Of a stretch of 46,377 nt of DNA, positions 34,480 to 41,697 are shown one piece after another. The notes beneath the pieces are model-generated. The model made no database searches. It saw nothing but the letters and a program-made list of their open reading frames with translations, and was not told where the DNA came from. Each line of letters opens with the position of its first letter. The first letter of the stretch is position 1. Source of the DNA: Pseudomonadales bacterium (GTDB taxonomy: Bacteria; Pseudomonadota; Gammaproteobacteria; Pseudomonadales; Azotimanducaceae); assembly GCA_023300545.1 (NCBI GenBank), contig JALZVT010000063.1:1-46377 (forward strand), in the 5' to 3' direction. Made by a program: the position numbers and the translations under genes.

Positions 34480-34941
34480 ATGAGTGTTATTCGTTGGAAT
34501 CCGTTACGCGAGTTTGATGACCTGTTTGCCCACGCGGTACGTAAGCAGGTGAATAGGTCGGGCAACGGTTTACCTACTGGCGCCCGTTTTACACCCTTAG
34601 CTGACATCGCGGAAACCGACGCCGGCTATTTGATTGAAATGGAGCTACCGGGCTTTGCCGCCGAAGACGTTGCGGTAACTGTTCATGACGGTGTGCTCAG
34701 CGTATCGGGGGAGCGTAAACCGACCCAGGTTCGAGAGGCTGCAGCGGACAGCGAACCGCAATCTTGGCTGCAGGTGCATCGTGCTGAGCGCGCCCAGGGC
34801 GCGTTTGAGCGGCGCTTTAGTTTGCCCAAAGATGCTGACGTCAATGCAGTGAGCGCGAGCTCTAGTAATGGCGTCTTGACGCTTGAGGTGGGGCGCTTGG
34901 CCGAGGCTGCGCGCCGAGCCATCGAGGTGAAAGTCGCCTGA
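34480..34941 (+). CDS. Hsp20 family small heat-shock protein
   Basis: A 153-residue alpha-crystallin-type chaperone that holds unfolding proteins without ATP. It has a short N-terminal arm (WNPLREFDDLF), the crystallin beta sandwich (about 42-145; PLADIAETDAGYLIEMELPG, GVLSVSGERK, GAFERRFSLP) and the conserved SNGVLTLEV (the A-x-x-x-n-G-v-L signature). The usual C-terminal I-x-I motif is represented by IEVKV. AGGAG lies 7 nt before the ATG at 34480; the frame is open further upstream, but that part lacks codon character. A sigma32-like promoter precedes it. Confidence 0.92.
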   Translation: MSVIRWNPLREFDDLFAHAVRKQVNRSGNGLPTGARFTPLADIAETDAGYLIEMELPGFAAEDVAVTVHDGVLSVSGERKPTQVREAAADSEPQSWLQVHRAERAQGAFERRFSLPKDADVNAVSASSSNGVLTLEVGRLAEAARRAIEVKVA

Positions 34942-35067
34942 CGGTTCGGCTGGCTAGCGGGCAGGGCGGGCGGCTTTTAGCCGTGATGGCCTGCCTGCGG
35001 CATAATGGCTGGAGCTGCGGTATTCCCTCTACCCGTAGAAATCCTCCAGAGAATGATAGAGACCGCT

Positions 35068-36003
35068 ATGGCCGAACTGCCTGACGAACCTTCGCCGCAG
35101 AGTGCGAATGACCCGCAGAGTGCGCGTGACCTAGTACGGGAAATTATCTTTGAGGCGGACACGCCTGCTGGCGCCGCGTTCGATATTGGTCTGATGATCT
35201 GCATCGTGCTTAGCGTCGGCGTCGTATTGCTCGATACTGTCCCCGATATTCATGCGCGCTACGGCAGCTTGCTATACATCCTTGAATGGTTGTTCACTCT
35301 GTTTTTCACCGCCGAATACGCGCTGCGATTGTGGAGCATCAACAACCGGCTTCTGTATACGAAGAGTTTCTATGGTCTGGTCGACCTTGCGAGCATTCTG
35401 CCCACCTATCTCAGCCTGTTTATACCCGGCGCCCAGTCCTTCCTGGTGATACGTATTCTGCGGGTGCTGCGGGTGTTTCGGGTGCTGCGGCTGGTGCAGT
35501 TTGTTGGTGAGGGCGAGATGCTGATGACCGCACTGGCCAACTCCCGGCGCAAAATTACGGTGTTTATCATGACCGTACTGGCCATGGTGGTGGTGTTTGG
35601 TTCGCTGATGTACGTCATTGAAGGGCCGGATACTGGGTTCACTAGCATTCCCAAGAGCATTTATTGGGCGATTGTCACCCTCACAACCGTGGGTTACGGC
35701 GACCTGACGCCAGCGACGCCGCTTGGGCAGGCCGTTGCGTCACTGGTGATGATTATGGGCTATGGCGTCATTGCCGTGCCTACCGGCATCGTCACCATGG
35801 AGCTGGGAGAGGCGAGTCGGGCTCGCGCCAATACTCGGACCTGCCCTGAATGTTCAGCAGAAGGCCACCGGATGGAAGGCTCCTTCTGTTTTCGCTGTGG
35901 TTCGCCACTGTACCGACGGGTTTTGGCTGAGGATGCGTTGGAAAATAAATCTCTAAGTGATTCCCCAGATGCGAAAGCCCCGCCCCCTGAGCTCCTCGGG
36001 TAG
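35068..36003 (+). CDS. Voltage-gated K+ channel with C-terminal zinc ribbon
   Basis: A six-helix cation channel subunit of about 311 residues. Helices S1-S3 are followed by an S4 with Arg at nearly every third position (RILRVLRVFRVLRLV). Then come S5, the pore with the K+ selectivity filter TTVGYGD, and S6. The C-terminal tail carries CPEC and CFRC knuckles (a zinc ribbon) instead of a nucleotide-binding or RCK domain. Starts at 35068 (weak GAG upstream), 35053 and 35005 are in frame. A CATAAT at 35001-35006 that looks like a -10 makes the 35005 start unlikely. It probably forms a tetramer in the inner membrane. Confidence 0.9.
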   Translation: MAELPDEPSPQSANDPQSARDLVREIIFEADTPAGAAFDIGLMICIVLSVGVVLLDTVPDIHARYGSLLYILEWLFTLFFTAEYALRLWSINNRLLYTKSFYGLVDLASILPTYLSLFIPGAQSFLVIRILRVLRVFRVLRLVQFVGEGEMLMTALANSRRKITVFIMTVLAMVVVFGSLMYVIEGPDTGFTSIPKSIYWAIVTLTTVGYGDLTPATPLGQAVASLVMIMGYGVIAVPTGIVTMELGEASRARANTRTCPECSAEGHRMEGSFCFRCGSPLYRRVLAEDALENKSLSDSPDAKAPPPELLG

Positions 36004-36094
36004 CTTTGAGCAAGCTCAGATAGAGTCGCTTGATGCGACGATTTCAGGCAAAATAGTCGGCTTTTCTCATGTCTGATCAGCCGGAGTTCGTGCT

Positions 36095-38776
36095 ATGAGC
36101 CTCGATACCTACAACTGCCGCAGAACCCTTACCGTCGGCGGTAAAGAATACGATTACTACAGCCTCCCAGAGGCTGAAAAGGCCGGTCTTGGCGATCTTA
36201 GCCGACTCCCGGTGTCGCTGAAGGTTCTGCTCGAGAATTTGCTGCGGTTTGAAGATAACAACACAGTCAAATTAAATGACATAAAGACGCTGGGTGACGC
36301 CGTGGCTAACCCACCGGGCGACGAAGAGATTGCGTACCGTCCGGCGCGAGTACTTATGCAGGATTTCACCGGTGTGCCCGGTGTCGCGGATCTCGCCGCA
36401 ATGCGTTCAGCGGTTGTGGCTGCTGGACACGATCCCAGCATCATTAACCCGCTGTCGCCTGTTGATCTGGTGATCGACCACTCGGTGATGGTGGATGAAT
36501 TTGGTTCAGAAGGCTCGTTTAAGGCCAACGTTGAAATCGAGATGGAACGCAACGCTGAGCGTTATCGGTTCCTGCGCTGGGGCCAGCAAGCGTTTGATAA
36601 CTTCCGTGTGGTTCCACCCGGTACCGGCATCTGCCATCAGGTGAACCTTGAATATCTAGCCAAAGCGGTCTGGACCAAAGAAGTAGATGGTCGCACGATT
36701 GCATATCCGGACACGCTGGTAGGTACCGATAGCCACACCACAATGATCAACGGCCTTGGCGTATTGGGTTGGGGTGTGGGTGGTATCGAGGCTGAAGCAG
36801 CTATGTTGGGTCAACCCATCTCTATGCTGATTCCGGAAGTGGTTGGCTTCCGCCTCACCGGTAAGCTAAACGACGGCATTACCGCGACCGATCTTGTGCT
36901 GCGAGTGGTTGAGATGCTTCGTGCTCACGGCGTGGTTGGCAAGTTTGTCGAATTTTGTGGCAGCGGTCTCGATGAGCTGTCGTTGGCTGATCGCGCGACG
37001 CTGGCCAACATGGCACCTGAATACGGTGCTACCTGCGGCTTCTTCCCGATTGACGCCGAAACAATTAACTATCTGCGTTTGTCAGATCGCCCCGCTGAAA
37101 CCGTCGCACTGGTTGAAGAATACTCAAAGGCTCAGGGTATGTGGCGCGACGCCGACACACCTGAAGCGTCATTCTCTGCGCTGCTTGAACTCGATCTTGG
37201 TTCCGTTGTACCCAGTTTGGCCGGCCCGAAGTTGCCGCACGACCGTGTTGCAATAACCGACATGAAGACCGCGTTCAATGACGCACTCGACCTTCAAGGC
37301 CGTGAGAAAACCAAAGACATCGAAATTGGTGTTGATGGCGCTGAGTATTCGTTATCACATGGCGATGTTGTTATTGCGGCGATCACTTCCTGCACCAACA
37401 CGTCTAACCCTGCCGTAATGTTAGGTGCTGGCCTGGTTGCGCAGAAAGCACTGGCACATGGGTTGACCGTGAAGCCATGGGTTAAGACCTCACTGGCACC
37501 GGGCTCCAAAGTGGTTACTGAATACCTTGAGAAAACCGGTTTGCAAGACGCACTCGATGCGACAGGCTTTAACCTGGTTGGATATGGTTGCACGACCTGT
37601 ATCGGTAACTCAGGCCCACTGCCTGAGCACATTTCAAAAGCCATCACCGAAGGTGATTTGGTTGTGTCGTCTGTTCTGTCTGGTAATCGCAACTTCGAAG
37701 GTCGCGTGCATCAGGAAGTTCGGACCAACTGGCTGGCTTCTCCGCCGCTGGTTGTTGCGTATGCGTTTGCGGGAACCACTCGAATCAATCTTGCAACGGA
37801 CCCGATTGGCAAAGGCAAGAACGGCGAAGACGTATTCTTGAAAGACATTTGGCCATCGGCCAAGGATGTGTCTAATGCTGTCGCTCAGGTGTCTGCGGAC
37901 ATGTTCGATCGTCAGTACGCTGACGTGTTCACCGGCCCACAAGAGTGGCAGGCTATTGAAGTGGATCAAGCTGGCACTTACGGCTGGGAAGAATCTACCT
38001 ACATCAAGCAGCCCCCATTTTTCAGTGTTGGGGATAATGTTGATCAGACTCCTGATGTATCAGGCGCGCGCCTGCTTGCGGTACTTGGTGATTCAGTGAC
38101 TACCGATCACATCTCTCCAGCTGGTGCGATTCAGCCAGTAAGCCCTGCCGGTGAATATCTGCAGCAGGCTGGTGTAGACGTTGATGACTTTAACTCCTAT
38201 GGCTCACGACGGGGCAACCACGAAGTTATGATGCGCGGTACGTTTGCCAACATTCGCATCAAAAATGAGATGGTGCCCGGTGTTGAAGGTGGTTATACCA
38301 AGCACATTCCAACCGGTGATCAGCTGAGCATCTACGATGCCGCTGTTCGTTACGAAGGTGAAAGTACACCTTTGGTTGTGATTGCCGGTAAGGAATACGG
38401 TATTGGCTCAAGTCGCGACTGGGCTGCGAAAGGCACTCGCTTGTTGGGTGTTAAAGCCGTGGTTGCTGAGAGCTTCGAGCGCATTCACCGGTCGAACCTG
38501 ATCGGCATGGGTGTTCTGCCGCTCGCGTTTAAAGACGGTGAAGGTCGTAAATCACTTGGTCTAACTGGCGACGAGATTATCGACATCCACCTGCCAGATG
38601 GTGTGAAAGATCTAACCCCGCGTCAGGACGTTCAGGTCACCATCAAGCGCGCTGACGGTTCGTCGGTAAGCACCATGGCAACCAGTCGACTCGATACTGA
38701 AAACGAGATCGAGTACTTCAAGAGCGGCGGCATTCTGCAGTACGTTCTGAACAATCTGGTTGCTCAAGCGAGCTAG
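36095..38776 (+). CDS. acnA: Aconitate hydratase A
   Basis: An 893-residue aconitase A that interconverts citrate and isocitrate in the TCA cycle. The [4Fe-4S] Cys ligands are in ITSCTNTSNP and YGCTTCIGNSG. Substrate-binding Arg and Ser lie in GSRRGNHEVM and the C-terminal swivel domain motif YGIGSSRDWAAKG. DLVIDHSVMVD, FLRWGQQAFDNFRVVPPGTGICHQ (here only the family mark) and GTDSHTTMINGLGVLGWGVGGIE (shortened: GTDSHTTMINGLG) are those of the bacterial AcnA/IRP1 branch. Start ATG with CGGAG 9 nt upstream. A GTCGC/GCGAC hairpin lies in the 91-bp upstream gap. Confidence 0.97.
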   Translation: MSLDTYNCRRTLTVGGKEYDYYSLPEAEKAGLGDLSRLPVSLKVLLENLLRFEDNNTVKLNDIKTLGDAVANPPGDEEIAYRPARVLMQDFTGVPGVADLAAMRSAVVAAGHDPSIINPLSPVDLVIDHSVMVDEFGSEGSFKANVEIEMERNAERYRFLRWGQQAFDNFRVVPPGTGICHQVNLEYLAKAVWTKEVDGRTIAYPDTLVGTDSHTTMINGLGVLGWGVGGIEAEAAMLGQPISMLIPEVVGFRLTGKLNDGITATDLVLRVVEMLRAHGVVGKFVEFCGSGLDELSLADRATLANMAPEYGATCGFFPIDAETINYLRLSDRPAETVALVEEYSKAQGMWRDADTPEASFSALLELDLGSVVPSLAGPKLPHDRVAITDMKTAFNDALDLQGREKTKDIEIGVDGAEYSLSHGDVVIAAITSCTNTSNPAVMLGAGLVAQKALAHGLTVKPWVKTSLAPGSKVVTEYLEKTGLQDALDATGFNLVGYGCTTCIGNSGPLPEHISKAITEGDLVVSSVLSGNRNFEGRVHQEVRTNWLASPPLVVAYAFAGTTRINLATDPIGKGKNGEDVFLKDIWPSAKDVSNAVAQVSADMFDRQYADVFTGPQEWQAIEVDQAGTYGWEESTYIKQPPFFSVGDNVDQTPDVSGARLLAVLGDSVTTDHISPAGAIQPVSPAGEYLQQAGVDVDDFNSYGSRRGNHEVMMRGTFANIRIKNEMVPGVEGGYTKHIPTGDQLSIYDAAVRYEGESTPLVVIAGKEYGIGSSRDWAAKGTRLLGVKAVVAESFERIHRSNLIGMGVLPLAFKDGEGRKSLGLTGDEIIDIHLPDGVKDLTPRQDVQVTIKRADGSSVSTMATSRLDTENEIEYFKSGGILQYVLNNLVAQAS

Positions 38777-38805
38777 GGCATTCTGTCCTGGTCTCCGAAG
38801 ACGCA

Positions 38806-39498
38806 GTGAGCGCGGCTATTACGGCCGCCCCCCTTCGTCCTGACGCTATCCTTGGCGTGCTGTTCGATATGGATGGCCTGCTACTCGACACCGAGCGGCT
38901 CTACAGCACGGCCTTTGAGCAGGCGTGCGCCGAACACGGCTGGGAAATGCGCCAGGATGTCTGGGCGCGCTGCATAGGCACCACTGACGACCGCAGTCGA
39001 GAGATTCTCGCTGCGGGCTACGGCACCGATTTCCCCCTTAAAAAAGTGTTGGCACGCTGGCGTGAGCTTTACGCTGAGCTGCAATCAAAGAGCTTGCGGC
39101 CCATGCCCGGTGCGCTTGAACTGTTGGCGAAACTGCGCGAGTGGCGGCTGCCAGTAGGGCTTGTGACCTCAACTAATCGGTTGGCGACGGGCGAAAAGAT
39201 GAACCGTTGCTCACTGGATAAGTATTTCTCTATTCGGGTCTGTGGTGGCGAGACCGTCAGCGGCAAACCCGCTCCCGATCCCTACTTGCTGGGAGCACGC
39301 CTGCTGGGCCTGAAGCCTGTCAATATACTAGTGTTGGAAGATTCTGATAATGGCGTTCGTGCCGGCGTCGGAGCGGGTGCCCAGGTGATTCAAATTCCTG
39401 ACAGGGTTGCTCCCAGCCCGGAAATCGCTGCGCTGGGTCACACGGTTCACTCGAGTTTGCAGCAAACCCTAGAACTGTTGCGTGGTTCAATGATCTGA
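38806..39498 (+). CDS. HAD-family phosphatase, beta-phosphoglucomutase-like
   Basis: A 230-residue HAD subfamily IA protein. Motif I FDMDGLLLDTE carries the nucleophile Asp21 and acid/base Asp23. Motif II is LVTSTNR, motif III is the Lys in SGKPAPDPYL, and motif IV is LVLEDSDNGVRAG. The cap domain lies between motifs I and II (about 30-95). Such enzymes dephosphorylate sugar phosphates or similar. The GTG at 38806 is the best start, 30 bp after acnA, and co-transcription with it is possible. The substrate is unknown. Confidence 0.88.
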   Translation: MSAAITAAPLRPDAILGVLFDMDGLLLDTERLYSTAFEQACAEHGWEMRQDVWARCIGTTDDRSREILAAGYGTDFPLKKVLARWRELYAELQSKSLRPMPGALELLAKLREWRLPVGLVTSTNRLATGEKMNRCSLDKYFSIRVCGGETVSGKPAPDPYLLGARLLGLKPVNILVLEDSDNGVRAGVGAGAQVIQIPDRVAPSPEIAALGHTVHSSLQQTLELLRGSMI

Positions 39499-39548
39499 CA
39501 AAGGTTGCTTGCTCTAATGTCTGCGGGGAAAGACAAGGAGACAGCAGA

Positions 39549-39722
39549 GTGATTAATCGAGAAGACAGCGCCTTGATTGCGCGCGAGCGACAAAACCGTA
39601 GCCCGGTAAACCGGCTTGCGGCTGGCCGCGTCACCAATGTAGATTCAGCCAAGACAGCCGCTGGACAGGCATCATCTAAGCCACCAATGCGTGCAGCGAG
39701 TAAACCTGCCACCGACCGCTAG
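39549..39722 (+). CDS. Small protein, 57 codons, unknown function
   Basis: A short open frame from GTG (39549) to TAG (39722). AAGGAG (39535-39540) lies 8 nt upstream. The product is basic and Ala/Arg/Ser-rich, starting MINREDSALIARERQNRSP, with no signal peptide, membrane helix or Cys. It is probably disordered. The Shine-Dalgarno match and the free space between neighbours support it, but I recognise no family. Its stop lies in the loop-to-stem turn of a hairpin. Confidence 0.5.
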   Translation: MINREDSALIARERQNRSPVNRLAAGRVTNVDSAKTAAGQASSKPPMRAASKPATDR

Positions 39723-39728
39723 GTCGGT
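39711..39728. terminator. Hairpin at the end of the small gene
   Basis: ACCGACC (39711-39717) pairs perfectly with GGTCGGT (39722-39728) across a GCTA loop that holds part of the stop codon. It lacks a U-run on both strands. It lies between the small gene and the convergent lipoprotein gene and may mark both 3' ends. Confidence 0.35.
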
Positions 39729-39762
39729 TAGCTGCTGGTTGACCGCAACCGCAAAGCTAGGA

Positions 39763-40275
39763 CTAAGGCGCTGGGATTATGTGGCCGATCATAGTGGTGC
39801 CTTCGAATACCGCCTTATCCATGACATTGGTGTCATCAACAAAGACAAAATCCAGCACTTTGTTTTCGTTGAGATCGCGATGCAACATGACGATAAACAG
39901 TTCACCGCTGGTGGCGCCTTTGTGTACTTCGATATCAACGTTGTTGTTGCTGCCGCTGGTGACGTAGGTTGCTGCGACGTATTTGTCGCCGTTGGGTTTG
40001 CCATTTTCGAAAGGGTGCATCACGAGCCAGCCGTTGCCGTCGATCTGTACTTCCTTAAACGTCAGGGTTTTGTTGTTCCGAACGGCGCCGTCAACGACAA
40101 TCCAGTTCTTGTCGCCGTTACCCATTGTGATTTTGGGTGCCGTGACCGCTGCGGGTTCCGCGGCAGCTACAGTCTTAGTTGCAGTGGCAACCGGGGTTGC
40201 TGTTGCACTGACGCACCCTTGGGCGAGCAACATAGTGGAAATGATGAGCAGAGCAAATTTGGTGGTGTTAAACAT
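39763..40275 (-). CDS. Predicted lipoprotein, DUF7282-like
   Basis: A 170-residue protein with a lipoprotein signal (LLIISTMLLAQGC, Cys at about 21) and an Ala/Thr/Val-rich linker (about 22-45). One beta-rich domain (about 55-170) contains VVDGAVRNNKTLTFKEVQIDG, shortened here to LTFKEVQIDG, GWLVMHPFENGKPNGDKYVAA, shortened to WLVMHPFENG, ELFIVMLHRDLNENKVLDF and VFVDDTNV. The order of strands resembles the DUF7282 pattern of exported proteins (my recollection, not a search). It is divergent from the DUF2161-like gene. The role is unknown. Confidence 0.75.
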   Translation of the reverse strand: MFNTTKFALLIISTMLLAQGCVSATATPVATATKTVAAAEPAAVTAPKITMGNGDKNWIVVDGAVRNNKTLTFKEVQIDGNGWLVMHPFENGKPNGDKYVAATYVTSGSNNNVDIEVHKGATSGELFIVMLHRDLNENKVLDFVFVDDTNVMDKAVFEGTTMIGHIIPAP

Positions 40276-40356
40276 AATGGAGTCAATCCGTGGTGATTCG
40301 TAGTCAGTCTATAGTGTGGGGCGTTGCTTGGCATCCTAGGTTGAGCCGGAGGTCGT

Positions 40357-41037
40357 ATGGCTGAACGAGATCTCTATGAGCCAATCAAGCAGTTTTTGGA
40401 AGCACAGGGCTATGAAGTAAAGGGCGAGATCGCGGATTGTGATGTTGTTGCCGTGCGAGGCGATGAAGCGCCTGTGATTGTGGAATTGAAGGAGAGCTTA
40501 AATCTTGCCCTTATTCTGCAGGCGGTTGATCGGCTGCGTATCTCGGGTTTGGTGTATGTCGCGTTTCGCGTGGGCAAAGGTAAGAGCGCAACCTGGCGCT
40601 CGCGGCATAAGCAGGTGATCAATCTGTTTCGACGATTGGGCGCGGGCATTTTGACGGTGTCAGCTAGGGGCAAAGTCGAGGCTGTGCTTGATCCGGCACC
40701 CTACAGGCCCCGCGCGGACGTGCCTCGGCGCAAGCGTATGCTCAAGGAGTTTTCTGAACGAGTCGGTGACCCCCATGCGGGTGGCTCGGCCTCTGGCGAG
40801 CGATTTACCGCTTATCGACAAGATGCGCTGTTGTGTGGCGAGGAGTTGGCCCAAAACGGCACTCTTAAGGTGAGTGAGGTGCGCGATCGAACGGGAGTCG
40901 ATCGCGCGGGTGCCATTTTTACAGACAATCATTACGGTTGGTTCGAGCGGGTGAAGCGTGGGCATTACGAGCTGTCGCCAAAAGGACTTGCCGATGTGCA
41001 GCGCTGGCGCGCGCTGCTCACAAGCGCCTCTGACTAG
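40357..41037 (+). CDS. DUF2161-like protein with a PD-(D/E)xK nuclease-fold core
   Basis: A 226-residue protein. The N-terminal half has the nuclease-fold signature: Glu8 region LYEPIKQFLEAQGY, Asp29 in DCDVVAV, and Glu43-x-Lys45 in VIVELKESL. The C-terminal part (about 140-226) looks like a winged helix. It contains TAYRQDALLCGEELAQNG and a WFERVKRGHYELSPKG wing, in the pattern of DUF2161 proteins. The role is unproven; DNA cleavage or repair is suggested by the intact core residues. CCGGAGG lies 5 nt before the ATG. An intrinsic terminator follows at 41103. Confidence 0.8.
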   Translation: MAERDLYEPIKQFLEAQGYEVKGEIADCDVVAVRGDEAPVIVELKESLNLALILQAVDRLRISGLVYVAFRVGKGKSATWRSRHKQVINLFRRLGAGILTVSARGKVEAVLDPAPYRPRADVPRRKRMLKEFSERVGDPHAGGSASGERFTAYRQDALLCGEELAQNGTLKVSEVRDRTGVDRAGAIFTDNHYGWFERVKRGHYELSPKGLADVQRWRALLTSASD

Positions 41038-41086
41038 CATTCAGCAAACCACCCGCCCTTGTCCAACGAACGACTAGGTTGCCGAT

Positions 41087-41115
41087 TTGGGACTGATGCA
41101 GCAAGGCGCTAGAAT
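41087..41115 (+). promoter_or_regulatory. Promoter of the thioredoxin-like gene, nested in a terminator
   Basis: TTGGGA (41087-41092) and TAGAAT (41110-41115) are exactly 17 nt apart. The -10 is the loop of the terminator hairpin at 41103-41122. Initiation near 41122 would give a transcript that lacks the hairpin. Confidence 0.65.
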
Positions 41116-41128
41116 GCGCCTTCTTTTT
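41103..41128 (+). terminator. Intrinsic terminator after the DUF2161-like gene
   Basis: AAGGCGC (41103-41109) pairs with GCGCCTT (41116-41122) around a TAGAAT loop, followed by CTTTTT. It ends rightward transcripts about 65 bp after the DUF2161-like stop. Confidence 0.8.
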
Positions 41129-41144
41129 CCGGATGACTTAGCCC

Positions 41145-41675
41145 ATGCGTATCTCCTCACTGGTCCGTTGCCTGCTTGCTGCCTGTCTTGTGTTGCCGCT
41201 GGCCCTGCCGGCGCTTGCTGTTGTGCCCGGTGATATTGCGCCGCCCTGGAGCGGTGTTGATTTGATTAGCGAGCAAGAATATTCGTTCCCGGAAGTGCTC
41301 GATGACAAGCCAGCGGTGCTTATTTTCTGGGCCACCTGGTGCCCGTACTGCAAGGCGTTCATGCCTTACGCGGAAAAGATCCAGCGCGACTATGCAGAGC
41401 AAGGTGTGCAGATCATTACCTTTAACACAAAAGAGCGCGGCCGCGGCGACCCCGAGGCCTATGCGCGCAGTCTGGGCTACCCACTGATCGCTATCGGCGA
41501 GGCTGACGCGATCGGTGACGACTACGATATTCCGTTTATTCCCGGTCTGCTTGTTGTGGATGGTGATGGTGTGATTGCTTATCGACGGCGCAGCACCAAT
41601 CTGCCGGCGGGGAGAACCGTGTCCCAGCAGTGGGACGCAGAGGTGCGTGCGGTGCTGGATGAGTTGACGCGCTAA
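41145..41675 (+). CDS. Exported thioredoxin-like (TlpA family) protein
   Basis: A 176-residue protein with a signal peptide (RCLLAACLVLPLALPALA) and a thioredoxin fold. The active-site motif WCPYC has Cys66 and Cys69, and the cis-Pro is in IPFIPGLLVVD. It is a periplasmic disulfide reductase or oxidase, perhaps acting in cytochrome c maturation or in the repair of oxidised proteins (family knowledge). The Shine-Dalgarno sequence is weak. It converges on the SLC13 gene with an 11-bp gap between stops. A 10-bp direct repeat covers that gap. Confidence 0.88.
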   Translation: MRISSLVRCLLAACLVLPLALPALAVVPGDIAPPWSGVDLISEQEYSFPEVLDDKPAVLIFWATWCPYCKAFMPYAEKIQRDYAEQGVQIITFNTKERGRGDPEAYARSLGYPLIAIGEADAIGDDYDIPFIPGLLVVDGDGVIAYRRRSTNLPAGRTVSQQWDAEVRAVLDELTR

Positions 41676-41697
41676 AAGTACTCTTCTAAAAGTACAT
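41673..41697. repeat. Short direct repeat over two convergent stop codons
   Basis: CTAAAAGTAC occurs at 41672-41681 and again at 41687-41696, separated by CTCTT. The first copy holds the stop of the thioredoxin-like gene. The second overlaps the stop of the convergent SLC13 gene. It again places TAA in two different frames. Confidence 0.8.
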
